Notes: generated by a model not told the origin, from the sequence alone. Positions 1-6,121 are shown, numbered from the stretch's first letter. The stretch is 8,382 nt of DNA from Actinomycetes bacterium (GCA_021793895.1 JAJYRW010000055.1:1-8382); one strand, 5' to 3'. Numbers and translations: made by a program.

Positions 1-826
1 GCTCATCCAGGTGAACGGGGCCGTTTTCCGACATGGACAGGTACTGCAGCGAAATGTTGGTGCTCGTGGCCGAAGACAGTTCCTTCTTCGCGCCCTCAGC
101 TGCTTCGCGCAGCCGCTGGAGAGCGATCTTGTCCTTGGACAGGTCAACGCCGGCGGTGTTCTTTACCTGCGTGATCAGCCAGTCAACAACGCGCTGGTCC
201 CAGTCATCGCCGCCTAAGGCGTTATCACCGGAGGTGGCGCGCACCTGGATGGTTGAGAATTCGTCTTCATCCTTGCCGACTTCCAGCAGCGAAACGTCGA
301 ACGTACCGCCACCGAGGTCGAATACCAGAATGAGCTCGTCTTCCTTACCCTTATCTAGGCCATAAGCCAGGGCCGCGGCCGTGGGCTCGTTAACAATGCG
401 CAGCACATTAAGCCCGGCAATCTGCCCCGCATCCTTCGTGGCCTGCCGCTGAGCATCGTTGAAGTAGGCGGGAACGGTAACTACCGCATCGGTGACCTCT
501 TCGCCCAGGTACTCTTCCGCGTCGTGCTTCAGTTTGCCCAGTACGCGCGCGGAAATCTCCTGCGCGGTGTAGGTCTTGTCGTCAATGTCGACCGACCAGT
601 CCGCGCCCATGTGCCGCTTGACCGAACTAATGGTGCGATCAACGTTGGTTACTGCCTGGCGCTTGGCAATTTCACCAACCAGCACCTCATCAGACTTGCT
701 AAAGGCGACCACCGACGGGGTGGTGCGGGCACCTTCGGCGTTAGCGATGACGGTGGGCTCGCCACCTTCGAGCACGCTAACGACCGAGTTGGTCGTTCCA
801 AGGTCAATTCCGACCGCTCTTCCCAT
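1..826 (-). CDS. dnaK: Molecular chaperone DnaK (Hsp70), N-terminal part, cut by the left edge
   Basis: The minus strand encodes 275 residues with no stop before the window edge. This is most of the Hsp70 ATPase domain of a protein usually about 610-620 residues long. Visible landmarks are the phosphate-1 loop GIDLGTTNS (residues 6-14), [12 protein letters not shown] (about 116-127), the [11 protein letters not shown] segment (146-156) and the phosphate-2 loop [11 protein letters not shown] (169-179). The ATP-driven chaperone acts in the cytoplasm with GrpE and DnaJ, whose genes normally follow dnaK in actinobacteria and would lie beyond the left edge. The ATG at 824-826 is preceded by GGAGG at 835-839 (minus strand, 8-nt spacer), which fixes the start. 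Two HAIR dyads upstream point to HspR repression and heat induction. The sequence is well conserved and I see no frameshift or damage. Confidence 0.98.
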   Translation of the reverse strand, partial: MGRAVGIDLGTTNSVVSVLEGGEPTVIANAEGARTTPSVVAFSKSDEVLVGEIAKRQAVTNVDRTISSVKRHMGADWSVDIDDKTYTAQEISARVLGKLKHDAEEYLGEEVTDAVVTVPAYFNDAQRQATKDAGQIAGLNVLRIVNEPTAAALAYGLDKGKEDELILVFDLGGGTFDVSLLEVGKDEDEFSTIQVRATSGDNALGGDDWDQRVVDWLITQVKNTAGVDLSKDKIALQRLREAAEGAKKELSSATSTNISLQYLSMSENGPVHLDE

Positions 827-853
827 GAGTAATTCCTCCAAATAAGCTGGGTT

Positions 854-874
854 CTTGAGTGTTCCAGGCTCAAG
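854..874. promoter_or_regulatory. HAIR element 1 (predicted HspR operator) upstream of dnaK
   Basis: The sequence CTTGAGT-N7-GCTCAAG matches the known actinobacterial HspR inverted repeat CTTGAGT-N7-ACTCAAG at 13 of 14 arm positions, with the exact 7-bp spacer. It lies 27 bp upstream of the dnaK start, between promoter and gene, where bound HspR would block transcription. In Streptomyces and mycobacteria HspR works with DnaK as co-repressor, so dnaK is probably autoregulated by feedback here. The family knowledge is established; binding at this site is inferred. Confidence 0.88.
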
Positions 875-916
875 TTTGCCTCATGATCGCTCCGGATCAA
901 AATTGAAAACCTGAAA

Positions 917-937
917 CTTGAGTCTAATAGGCTCAAC
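917..937. promoter_or_regulatory. HAIR element 2 (predicted HspR operator) in the dnaK / sugar-transporter divergent region
   Basis: The sequence CTTGAGT-N7-GCTCAAC matches the HAIR consensus at 12 of 14 arm positions. Its centre is 63 bp from that of HAIR 1, close to six helical turns, so two HspR molecules would bind the same DNA face. On the minus strand its right arm supplies TTGAGC (936 down to 931), a plausible -35 box for dnaK, although no convincing -10 follows at 17-18 nt (the 17-nt position reads CAGGTT). On the plus strand TTGAGT at 918 and TATAGA at 939 could form a weak promoter, spaced only 15 nt, for the divergent transporter. Both promoter readings are tentative. Confidence 0.75.
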
Positions 938-1053
938 TTATAGATCCCGGCGTTTATTCCCGAGGCAGCAAACTGCCCAGATTCCGATCTTTTGCGCCCA
1001 CCAACACCCCTGGCAACAATGTGACCCACCACACCGCCGACCCAGGGACGATG

Positions 1054-2469
1054 ATGACCTCAGAAACTGCCACCACCGCCAAAGGGCGCGACTACGTTCT
1101 GGGCCGCGCACTCCACCTAGCAGCCGTTGCCGCCCTGGGCGGTTTTTTATTCGGGTTCGATACCTCAGTTATCAACGGGGCCGTCAACGCTATGCGCGCC
1201 GAATTTGCAATTGGGTCCGTGCTGACCGGATTCGTCGTATCTTCCGCGCTCTTGGCATGTGTAGCTGGCGCCTATTTGGCCGGCCGCTTAGCTGAGCGCA
1301 CCGGTCGTATTCGAGTGATGCTGCTGGCTTCGGTACTTTTTACGGTTTCCGCTTTAGGCTCGGGGCTGGCAGTTGGTCCGTGGGACATGATTGTGTGGCG
1401 CATGATTGGCGGCCTGGGGGTGGGCGCGGCATCGGTCATCGCGCCCGCCTACATCGCTGAAATTTCCCCCGCATCAATTCGCGGCCGACTCGGCTCCCTA
1501 CAGCAACTGGCCATCGTCTTCGGAATTTTTGTCGCGCTGCTGTCCGACTATTTTCTGTCTTCGGTCGCCGGCGGCTCCTCTGAGGCGCTGTGGGGCTCGG
1601 TGGCCTGGCGCTGGATGTTTTGGATCGAGATCATTCCGGCCGTTATCTATGGAGTGCTCGCGCTCACGATCCCAGAATCACCGCGGTATCTGGTCAGCCG
1701 CAATGAAATTGCTCGTGCCCGAGCCGTCCTGCGCAGCGTGATGACGCGCGGAGTGAACGATCGCATCGCCGAAATTCAGCGCACCGCCCGTCGCGAAGCG
1801 CGCTCATCGATTCGGGACCTGCTCGGCGCCAACAACAAGGTTTTGCCGATTGTGTGGATCGGTATAGGGCTGTCGATTTTTCAACAATTTGTCGGCATCA
1901 ACGTCATCTTTTACTACTCCTCAACGCTGTGGCAGGCGGTTGGCTTCACCGAAGACGACGCCCTTACGCAGACAGTCATCACCTCGGTAACAAATATCGT
2001 TGTGACATTGATAGCGATCGCGCTCATCGACAAGATTGGCCGCAAACTCTTACTGGCCATCGGGTCGACGGGCATGTTCATTTCCCTGGGCGTGATGGCG
2101 TGGGTCTTTGCCATTGCTGATCGCACCATGGTTGACGGCGAACTTGTTCCGGTCTTAACCGACACGCAGGGGCCAATAGCGCTCATCGCCGCAAATGGCT
2201 TCGTGGTCTTCTTCGGAATGTCGTGGGGCCCGGGCGTTTGGGTGTTACTCGGCGAAATTTTCAACAACAAGATTCGCGCCACCGCCTTGGGGATCGCTGC
2301 TGCCGTGCAGTGGTTGGCCAACTTCGCCGTGTCGACCACTTTCCCCATAATGGCCGAAATCGGGCTGGGTTTCGCATATGGTTTCTATACCCTCTTCGCC
2401 CTGCTTTCCCTAATATTTGTGATCAAGTGGGTGCCCGAAACGAAGGGTCGCGAACTGGAAGAAATGTAA
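1054..2469 (+). CDS. MFS sugar porter (sugar:H+ symporter, XylE/GalP/IolT-like)
   Basis: This 471-residue, 12-helix permease belongs to the sugar porter family (TC 2.A.1.1) and should import a monosaccharide or inositol with protons across the cytoplasmic membrane. Signatures, numbered from the chosen start: GFLFGFDTSVING in helix 1 (about 30-42), the loop 2-3 motif GRLAERTGR (77-85), PAYIAEISP followed by RGRLGS (131-148), PESPRYL before the central loop (207-213), QQFVGIN in helix 7 (276-282), DKIGRK in loop 8-9 (326-331), WGPGVW in helix 10 (391-396) and the C-terminal PETKGRELEE (461-470). The ATG at 1054 is chosen because AGGGA (1044-1048) lies 5 nt upstream; a GTG at 1021 in the same frame lacks a ribosome binding site. 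The first signature carries E where most members have D (DRxGRR). The substrate cannot be told from sequence. It is probably co-transcribed with the downstream DUF1622 gene. Confidence 0.93.
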   Translation: MTSETATTAKGRDYVLGRALHLAAVAALGGFLFGFDTSVINGAVNAMRAEFAIGSVLTGFVVSSALLACVAGAYLAGRLAERTGRIRVMLLASVLFTVSALGSGLAVGPWDMIVWRMIGGLGVGAASVIAPAYIAEISPASIRGRLGSLQQLAIVFGIFVALLSDYFLSSVAGGSSEALWGSVAWRWMFWIEIIPAVIYGVLALTIPESPRYLVSRNEIARARAVLRSVMTRGVNDRIAEIQRTARREARSSIRDLLGANNKVLPIVWIGIGLSIFQQFVGINVIFYYSSTLWQAVGFTEDDALTQTVITSVTNIVVTLIAIALIDKIGRKLLLAIGSTGMFISLGVMAWVFAIADRTMVDGELVPVLTDTQGPIALIAANGFVVFFGMSWGPGVWVLLGEIFNNKIRATALGIAAAVQWLANFAVSTTFPIMAEIGLGFAYGFYTLFALLSLIFVIKWVPETKGRELEEM

Positions 2470-2506
2470 ATAGAAGGGTACTGGCCAGCGCCGCAAAGGA
2501 GAGACG

Positions 2507-2872
2507 ATGGAGTTTCAGGAGATCATCGAAAACGTCGGCCGGGCCGTCGACGCGATGGGTGTAGCCGCCGTTGTCATTGGCGCACTAATAGCCGCGTTCG
2601 TCGCGGGATGGCGCTTAATCCACCGCCAACCCGACGTCTACCGTCAATTTCGCCGATTCCTGGGGCGCTCCATCTTGCTGGGCCTGGAACTTCTCGTCGC
2701 CGCCGACATCATCCGGACAGTTGCCGTCACCCCCTCGTTGAAAAACGTGGCGGTATTGGCGGCAATCGTTGTGATCCGAACGTTCCTTAGTTGGTCGCTC
2801 GAACTGGAAATTACGGGCCGCTGGCCCTGGCAAAAATCTCAGTCCCCCGAACTACCGGCTCAAACAACCTGA
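2507..2872 (+). CDS. DUF1622 family small membrane protein
   Basis: This 121-residue membrane protein has three likely transmembrane segments (about 16-36, 55-72 and 79-98). It carries the conserved DUF1622 block: LGRSILLGLELLVAADIIRT (52-71), then TPSLKNVAVLAAIVVIRTFL (75-94), LELEITGRWPW (98-108). The function of the family is unknown; the intramembrane ELLVAADIIRT stretch with its acidic and arginine residues is its hallmark. A strong Shine-Dalgarno sequence AAAGGAG (2495-2501) sits 5 nt before the ATG. The gene starts 37 bp after the sugar porter on the same strand with no evident terminator between, so they are probably one transcript. The last dozen residues are polar and poorly conserved. 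The family call is confident; any role in transport or stress is not supported by the sequence. Confidence 0.88.
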   Translation: MEFQEIIENVGRAVDAMGVAAVVIGALIAAFVAGWRLIHRQPDVYRQFRRFLGRSILLGLELLVAADIIRTVAVTPSLKNVAVLAAIVVIRTFLSWSLELEITGRWPWQKSQSPELPAQTT

Positions 2873-2879
2873 TATCGCG

Positions 2880-2937
2880 CAAATTGCTACCGCGCGAACC
2901 GTTAGCCACAAATTGCTACCGCACGAAGCGTTAGCCG
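2880..2937. repeat. Tandem 29-bp direct repeat (two copies, 26/29 identical), each forming a hairpin
   Basis: Copy 1 is 2880-2908 and copy 2 is 2909-2937; they abut with no spacer and differ at three positions. Each contains a 21-nt imperfect hairpin (2886-2906 and 2915-2935). In copy 2 the 8-bp arms GCTACCGC and GCGTTAGC pair with one mismatch around the 5-nt loop ACGAA. In copy 1 a second mismatch opens the base of the loop. The stop codon of the minus-strand lipoprotein gene (2931-2933) lies inside copy 2. No T-tract follows on either strand. Confidence 0.9.
2886..2935. terminator. Possible bidirectional terminator made of two tandem hairpins
   Basis: The DUF1622 gene (plus) and the lipoprotein gene (minus) converge here, with stops at 2870-2872 and 2931-2933. 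The only secondary structure between them is the pair of 21-nt hairpins in the tandem repeat. Neither is followed by a U-tract, so this would have to be the U-less hairpin type reported in actinobacteria. The position argues for termination; the stem mismatches argue against a strong one. Confidence 0.4.
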
Positions 2938-3401
2938 ACGTCGATATCGGCCAAGAGCAACCAACCACCATCATCAGCGCCACACAGCTCGGAAACTTCC
3001 GGCAAATTCGCTGCCCGTTCCGAACCGGGCAGGTCCAATTCACCGCTGGCAACGACGGTGTCCTGCGACATGACCGTGGCCCCGCTCTCCAAATACACGC
3101 CGGGCTTTTCATTTGCGGAGTAGCCGCCCTCGGAATTCATTGGCCACGCAAGCGCATACTGAGTCTCGTCTTCCTGCAAAACCCAGCAGTCGCCGTCCGC
3201 AATGTGCTCAACCGTTCCCTCGATCACCTTCGAGGGCTTGACTACCGAATTGACGACCGCCAACCGCGGCGGCCCGCCGACCATGGTCACGCGCCCCTCG
3301 GTTACCGAGCAGGCCGCTAAAAATAAAACTGCTCCATTAAGGACGGCGAGGCTCCGGTAGAGACCGCGGCGTTTCCGGGCGTAGGGCTTAGCAGGCGTCA
3401 C
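2931..3401 (-). CDS. Hypothetical small lipoprotein
   Basis: This predicted protein has 156 residues and no family I recognise. A basic N-terminus (KPYARKRR, 5-12) and a hydrophobic stretch (about 18-30) end in the lipobox LAAC, so signal peptidase II should cleave before Cys31 and the mature protein would be anchored to the outer face of the membrane. The mature part is beta-rich (KVIEGTVEHI, CWVLQEDETQYALAWP, PGVYLESGATV, DTVVASGELDL), in a pattern that could be an OB-fold-like barrel; that is only an impression. Cys72 and Cys140 could form a disulphide outside the cell. The start is GTG at 3399-3401 with AAGGA close upstream (3-nt spacer, tighter than usual). The gene is 125 bp downstream of lacI on the same strand, and its stop lies inside the tandem repeat. 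It is probably a separate transcription unit. Confidence 0.75.
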   Translation of the reverse strand: MTPAKPYARKRRGLYRSLAVLNGAVLFLAACSVTEGRVTMVGGPPRLAVVNSVVKPSKVIEGTVEHIADGDCWVLQEDETQYALAWPMNSEGGYSANEKPGVYLESGATVMSQDTVVASGELDLPGSERAANLPEVSELCGADDGGWLLLADIDVG

Positions 3402-3487
3402 AATTCCTTACTATCCCATGGCCAGCCATGATCATCTAGGGTGCCAGTTGGCCCACGGCGGCGACGTCCCAATGAGTCTTAAAAGAT

Positions 3488-3524
3488 CGCACCGAAATCG
3501 GCCTAGGCCACAGGTCTTAGTGCG
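3488..3524 (-). terminator. Possible terminator after the LacI-family gene
   Basis: Just past the repressor stop codon, the minus strand has arms CGCAC (3524-3520) and GTGCG (3492-3488). They enclose the perfect 10-bp palindrome GGCCTAGGCC (3500-3509) and are followed by ATCTTTT. The outer stem is only 5 bp around a 27-nt interior and the T-run is four bases, so termination would be weak. The 3402-3526 gap shows nothing else that I can support. Confidence 0.3.
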
Positions 3525-3526
3525 AA

Positions 3527-4573
3527 TTACTGCACTGCGCGGGACGACTCACGCACGACGATCTCCGGACGCATCGTATGGCGTTCGGGTTCTTCACCGT
3601 GCTCACGACGAATGCGGCGCAGCATCATCTCAAACGCAATTCGACCCACGCGCTGGATAGGCAATCGAACAGAGGTTAAAGAGGGAGCTAGATAGGCAGA
3701 AAAGGGGTAATCACCCCAACCAACAACGAGAATGTCATCTGGAACGCTGATCGACCTCTCATGCAGCGCTCTCATTGCTCCCAAAGCATGCAGATCATTG
3801 CCCGTAATGATCGCATCTGGTTTTTGCCCACGATCAAGCAAATCGAGCATCGTCAAATGCGCTTGGTCGGCTAGCCACGGCAGCATTGCGCGGCCCCGTC
3901 GCCGGGAGGATATGTATGTGACAGCATCTTCTGAAGCTGTCACACCCGCATCTTTCAACGCCGCGCGAAAACCCGAGGTTCGATCATCAACAGTCGAGAT
4001 TGCTAGGTCTTCTTCCAATAAAAAGACGTTCCGAGCCCCCTGGTCTAATACGTGCTGGGTCGCTTGGTACATACCAGTGAAATTATCTGTCCGGACCAGA
4101 TCCAGAGCCAGGTCGGGCATTTCTCGGTTGATCGTTACTATCGGCACTTCGGCGTTTACCAAGCGATACCAGGGATTCGTTTTACCTTGGACCGGTGCGA
4201 CAATCGCGCCATCTACGCCAGCACGCAGCATTGCTTGCGCCGCTTCATCTTCCTGCTCAGAAGATTCGTCGGAAGAAAACAGGATTATTGAGTAATCTTC
4301 CTCACCGGCATGCTTTTCAATTTCGCTAATCAAGCCCGCATAAAACGGGTTGGATGGGTTTGAAATTACCATCCCGATAAGCATTCGGGATCCAAGGACT
4401 AGGGACCGGGCATGCGGGTTCGGAACATAGCCGATTCGCTCTGCTTCTAACTGAATTCGCGTCCGGGTCACTTCCCCCACGCCACTCTTCTTGTTAAGTG
4501 CGCGAGAGACCGTATTCACCGATACGCCGAGGGAATCGGCTATGTTCCGTAACGTCGGGCGCTCATTGGGCAT
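3527..4573 (-). CDS. LacI-family transcriptional regulator
   Basis: At 348 residues this has the full length of a LacI/GalR repressor. The N-terminal helix-turn-helix covers residues 7-27 (TLRNIADSLGVSVNTVSRAL). It is followed by the hinge region YVPNPHARSLVLGS (about 49-62) and a periplasmic-binding-protein-like effector domain (about 64-345) with IGMVISNPSNPFYAGL, DGAIVAPVQG and ITGNDLHALGAMRAL. The segment VVGWGDYPFSAYLAPSLTSVR (283-303) corresponds to the usual VGFDD...PPLTTV stretch. The family senses small ligands, mostly sugars, and is released from DNA on binding. The start ATG at 4571-4573 has GGAG 8 nt upstream. It is the last gene of an apparent three-gene operon (25 bp after the 109-residue gene) and probably binds the two palindromes at 5971-5986 and 6106-6121, so repressing itself and the divergent transporter. 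The ligand is unknown. Confidence 0.95.
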   Translation of the reverse strand: MPNERPTLRNIADSLGVSVNTVSRALNKKSGVGEVTRTRIQLEAERIGYVPNPHARSLVLGSRMLIGMVISNPSNPFYAGLISEIEKHAGEEDYSIILFSSDESSEQEDEAAQAMLRAGVDGAIVAPVQGKTNPWYRLVNAEVPIVTINREMPDLALDLVRTDNFTGMYQATQHVLDQGARNVFLLEEDLAISTVDDRTSGFRAALKDAGVTASEDAVTYISSRRRGRAMLPWLADQAHLTMLDLLDRGQKPDAIITGNDLHALGAMRALHERSISVPDDILVVGWGDYPFSAYLAPSLTSVRLPIQRVGRIAFEMMLRRIRREHGEEPERHTMRPEIVVRESSRAVQ

Positions 4574-4598
4574 GCTGGCCGCTCCATGATGTTAATTT

Positions 4599-4928
4599 TT
4601 ACTCTTTAAGTGCCAAATAAATTCTAACCTTCACCCGGCCGCCACCACTGCCAAAAGTGGCACGCACCCGCAACCAATGACCGAAATCGCGCGCCGTCCA
4701 GGAAACTAATCCGTCATCGACTGCTTCTACTGCGCTATCGGGCAGATCAATCCAATGCAAACCGTCGGGCGAGATTTGAGTCGTAAACGATACGGGCGCT
4801 CCCTCGTGCTCGAGGATTTGTGCATACCAGCGCGCTTCTGCTGCCCATGCCACCTCGAAAGGCTCGGTCTCAAAATCCTTTTCAAATGTCGTATTGCGTT
4901 CAAGAACTGCAAGTTGTGACTGTCTCAC
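4599..4928 (-). CDS. Hypothetical 109-residue beta-rich protein, partner of the 323-residue protein
   Basis: I do not recognise this gene with confidence. It is a compact, soluble 109-residue protein without signal peptide or membrane segment. The middle (about 46-60, SFTTQISPDGLHWIDLP) and the end (FGHWLRVRATFG, then VKVRIYLALKE) resemble small beta-sandwich domains with a 'QiSPDG..W' strand pair, as in some phage-tail-like or carbohydrate-associated domains. From memory this could be the DUF6385 type, which I have not checked. The start is GTG at 4926-4928, 7 nt after the stop of the upstream gene and with only a weak Shine-Dalgarno sequence, so translation is probably coupled. No other start codon is usable near the N-terminus. 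The repressor gene begins 25 bp downstream. Co-transcription suggests that it acts with the 323-residue protein. Confidence 0.75.
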   Translation of the reverse strand: MRQSQLAVLERNTTFEKDFETEPFEVAWAAEARWYAQILEHEGAPVSFTTQISPDGLHWIDLPDSAVEAVDDGLVSWTARDFGHWLRVRATFGSGGGRVKVRIYLALKE

Positions 4929-4935
4929 GTTGATA

Positions 4936-5907
4936 TTACCAATCTGCTGAAATGACGACTGTGTCCAGATAGAGAAAATTGCGCTTTCCAGAAAGCGTCC
5001 GCACTGAGAAATAAAAGTTCAAGAGGTTCTCTAATGAGTCGTACCGCTCCTCATATGGCGGGACCGGAACCTCACTCATATCGATGAGCTTATTGTTAAT
5101 TTGGAGCTCGATGTTCTTTCGCTTTTCAGTGTCCATTACCCATCGCAGGTAATGCCAGTTCACCTTCGTAGGAACCTCGTTGTAGCACAGCGTGAAGGGT
5201 TCTCCCACGGTTCTCCAATCCTCCGGATTTGGAGCAGTGAAGTCCGCAGCATACGGCAGCTTTTCGCCCTTACCTTCGAATTGTTCTCGGGGCGTAGGCT
5301 CCGGGACAACTGGGTACATTACCTGTTTCACGAAATTGCCATCGAAATCGGTATTTTGGTAACGCGCTACTGTGTGATACCGCAAACCGTTGTCACCACA
5401 CAGGTCAGTAGCAACGGTAAATGCACCAAACTGGGTCTCCGATGGGTGCGAGTTTCCGTCATATGAAATGTCACCGAAAGAATCTGCATCGGCGCCGCCA
5501 CCGATATTTGTTTCAGACTTATAAGTGAAATAGGCCTCAATCTGCAGTTTGCCACGACCCGACATGGTCAGACGCCTGATCGCGGTCGACGTGTGACCAG
5601 CGTAAGGCCGGGTCGCCAGCTTCAAGGCATAGGTGCCGCTCATCGCACCGTGCGTCCCGACGTCAAAAAAGTTGAGGTTAGAAAGTTGTGGCGGCCGAAA
5701 ATCAGACAGAAAGGCGTCTACGGTGTCCAGGTTTCCCTGGCCGTCGTAATTGCCGTTGAGTTCAACCCAGCCATTTGTTCCCCGGTTGAAATCATCCACG
5801 GTCAAAATCCGAGACAGTGGGTTGAACCGCGACAGGGTTGGGTCCGATGTTCGTAACGCGTCTTTGAAGCTTGCCACTTGCGTTCGATCATCACCATTGA
5901 CGGTCAT
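4936..5907 (-). CDS. Hypothetical 323-residue protein, likely jelly-roll (concanavalin-like) fold, not secreted
   Basis: This is the first gene of the operon that ends in the LacI regulator. It has no signal peptide, lipobox or membrane helix, so it should be cytoplasmic. Alternating beta-like segments suggest a lectin/glucanase-type jelly roll: LTVDDFNRGTNGWVEL (35-50), MSGTYALKLATRP (89-101), GKLQIEAYFTYKSE (119-132), ETQFGAFTVATDL (157-169), then WHYLRWVMDTEKRKNIELQI (251-270) and FLYLDTVVISADW at the C-terminus (311-323). No catalytic Glu/Asp pair of a known glycosidase family is evident. From memory it may belong to an unnamed DUF family (possibly DUF6772), not checked. The ATG at 5905-5907 has AGGAG (5913-5917) 5 nt upstream. 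A LacI-type promoter/operator lies just beyond. A ligand-binding or structural role toward the transported compound is a guess; no function can be assigned. Confidence 0.82.
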   Translation of the reverse strand: MTVNGDDRTQVASFKDALRTSDPTLSRFNPLSRILTVDDFNRGTNGWVELNGNYDGQGNLDTVDAFLSDFRPPQLSNLNFFDVGTHGAMSGTYALKLATRPYAGHTSTAIRRLTMSGRGKLQIEAYFTYKSETNIGGGADADSFGDISYDGNSHPSETQFGAFTVATDLCGDNGLRYHTVARYQNTDFDGNFVKQVMYPVVPEPTPREQFEGKGEKLPYAADFTAPNPEDWRTVGEPFTLCYNEVPTKVNWHYLRWVMDTEKRKNIELQINNKLIDMSEVPVPPYEERYDSLENLLNFYFSVRTLSGKRNFLYLDTVVISADW

Positions 5908-5970
5908 ATTTTCTCCTAACGTTTCCGCCGGGCTCGCTTGCGGTAGCGAACTGAAGGCGCTTGGCTCGAG

Positions 5971-5986
5971 ACATTAACGTTAATGT
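5971..5986. promoter_or_regulatory. Predicted LacI-family operator O1
   Basis: ACATTAACGTTAATGT is a perfect 16-bp palindrome with the central CG typical of LacI/GalR operators. It covers the -10 box of the minus-strand promoter, the classical repressor position. A repressor gene of this family is the third gene of the operon driven by that promoter. Binding is inferred from position and symmetry. Confidence 0.85.
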
Positions 5987-6000
5987 TACGCAACTGTCAA
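5971..6000 (-). promoter_or_regulatory. Promoter of the 323-residue / 109-residue / lacI operon
   Basis: On the minus strand a perfect -35 box TTGACA (6000 down to 5995) is followed after 18 nt by TAATGT (5976 down to 5971), which fits the actinobacterial TANNNT -10 pattern. Transcription would begin around 5963-5965, leaving a leader of about 55-60 nt before the ATG at 5907. The -10 box lies inside operator O1. Confidence 0.72.
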
Positions 6001-6033
6001 GCGCGCATGCTTCCCATCGGAATAAAATGGTTT

Positions 6034-6060
6034 ATGGCTGTATATGTGTGTTCTAGCCAT
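6034..6060. repeat. Inverted repeat ATGGCT-N15-AGCCAT between the two divergent promoters
   Basis: The 6-bp arms at 6034-6039 and 6055-6060 are exactly complementary around an AT-rich 15-bp core. The dyad sits between the two outward -35 boxes, ending 15 bp before the plus-strand one. It could be a site for an activator acting on both promoters, but 6-bp arms can occur by chance. Confidence 0.35.
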
Positions 6061-6075
6061 GTTTTTGGCGAACGC

Positions 6076-6105
6076 TTGACAAGTACGCATGTTGCACGCG
6101 ACACT
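6076..6105 (+). promoter_or_regulatory. Promoter of the ABC importer operon
   Basis: A perfect -35 box TTGACA (6076-6081) is followed after 18 nt by GACACT (6100-6105), a weak -10 that keeps the A at position 2 and the T at position 6. It mirrors the minus-strand promoter: the 9-bp stretch around its -35 (6073-6081) is an exact inverted copy of 5995-6003. The predicted start, near 6112, lies inside operator O2. Confidence 0.65.
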
Positions 6106-6121
6106 GCATTAACGCTCATGT
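6106..6121. promoter_or_regulatory. Predicted LacI-family operator O2
   Basis: GCATTAACGCTCATGT matches O1 at 13 of 16 positions; the half-site CATTAACG is identical and the other half is degenerate. It begins directly after the -10 box of the importer promoter and covers the predicted transcription start. Its centre is 135 bp from that of O1, close to 13 helical turns, so one repressor tetramer, or two dimers, could bridge both sites. Confidence 0.72.

Noticed and set aside
11..845. Plus-strand open frames at 11-217, 33-365, 524-832 and 576-845
   Set aside because: They are antisense shadows of dnaK, whose minus-strand frame encodes an unmistakable Hsp70 ATPase domain.
649..1032. Minus-strand 127-codon frame crossing the dnaK promoter and start
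   Set aside because: It overlaps dnaK in another frame and runs through both HAIR elements; the translation shows no domain.
1021..1053. GTG at 1021 as the start of the sugar porter
   Set aside because: There is no ribosome binding site upstream of it, whereas the ATG at 1054 has AGGGA at a good distance and gives a normal N-terminus for the family.
918..2564. Other frames over the sugar porter (918-1295, 1406-1741, 1854-2120, 2223-2564 plus; 1914-2348 minus)
   Set aside because: They are out-of-frame or antisense readings of a complete MFS gene, with no recognisable protein.
2880..2937. CRISPR array
   Set aside because: The two repeats abut without a spacer and no cas gene is nearby.
2852..3320. 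Frames 2852-3112 minus and 2913-3320 plus
   Set aside because: They overlap the lipoprotein gene, which alone has a signal peptide with lipobox; the alternatives run through the tandem repeat and show no domain.
3732..4295. Plus-strand 187-codon frame
   Set aside because: It is antisense to the LacI-family regulator and its translation is low-complexity Ser/Arg-rich shadow sequence.
4591..4596. GTTAAT near the lacI start as a third operator
   Set aside because: Only one half-site is present; the symmetrical half is missing.
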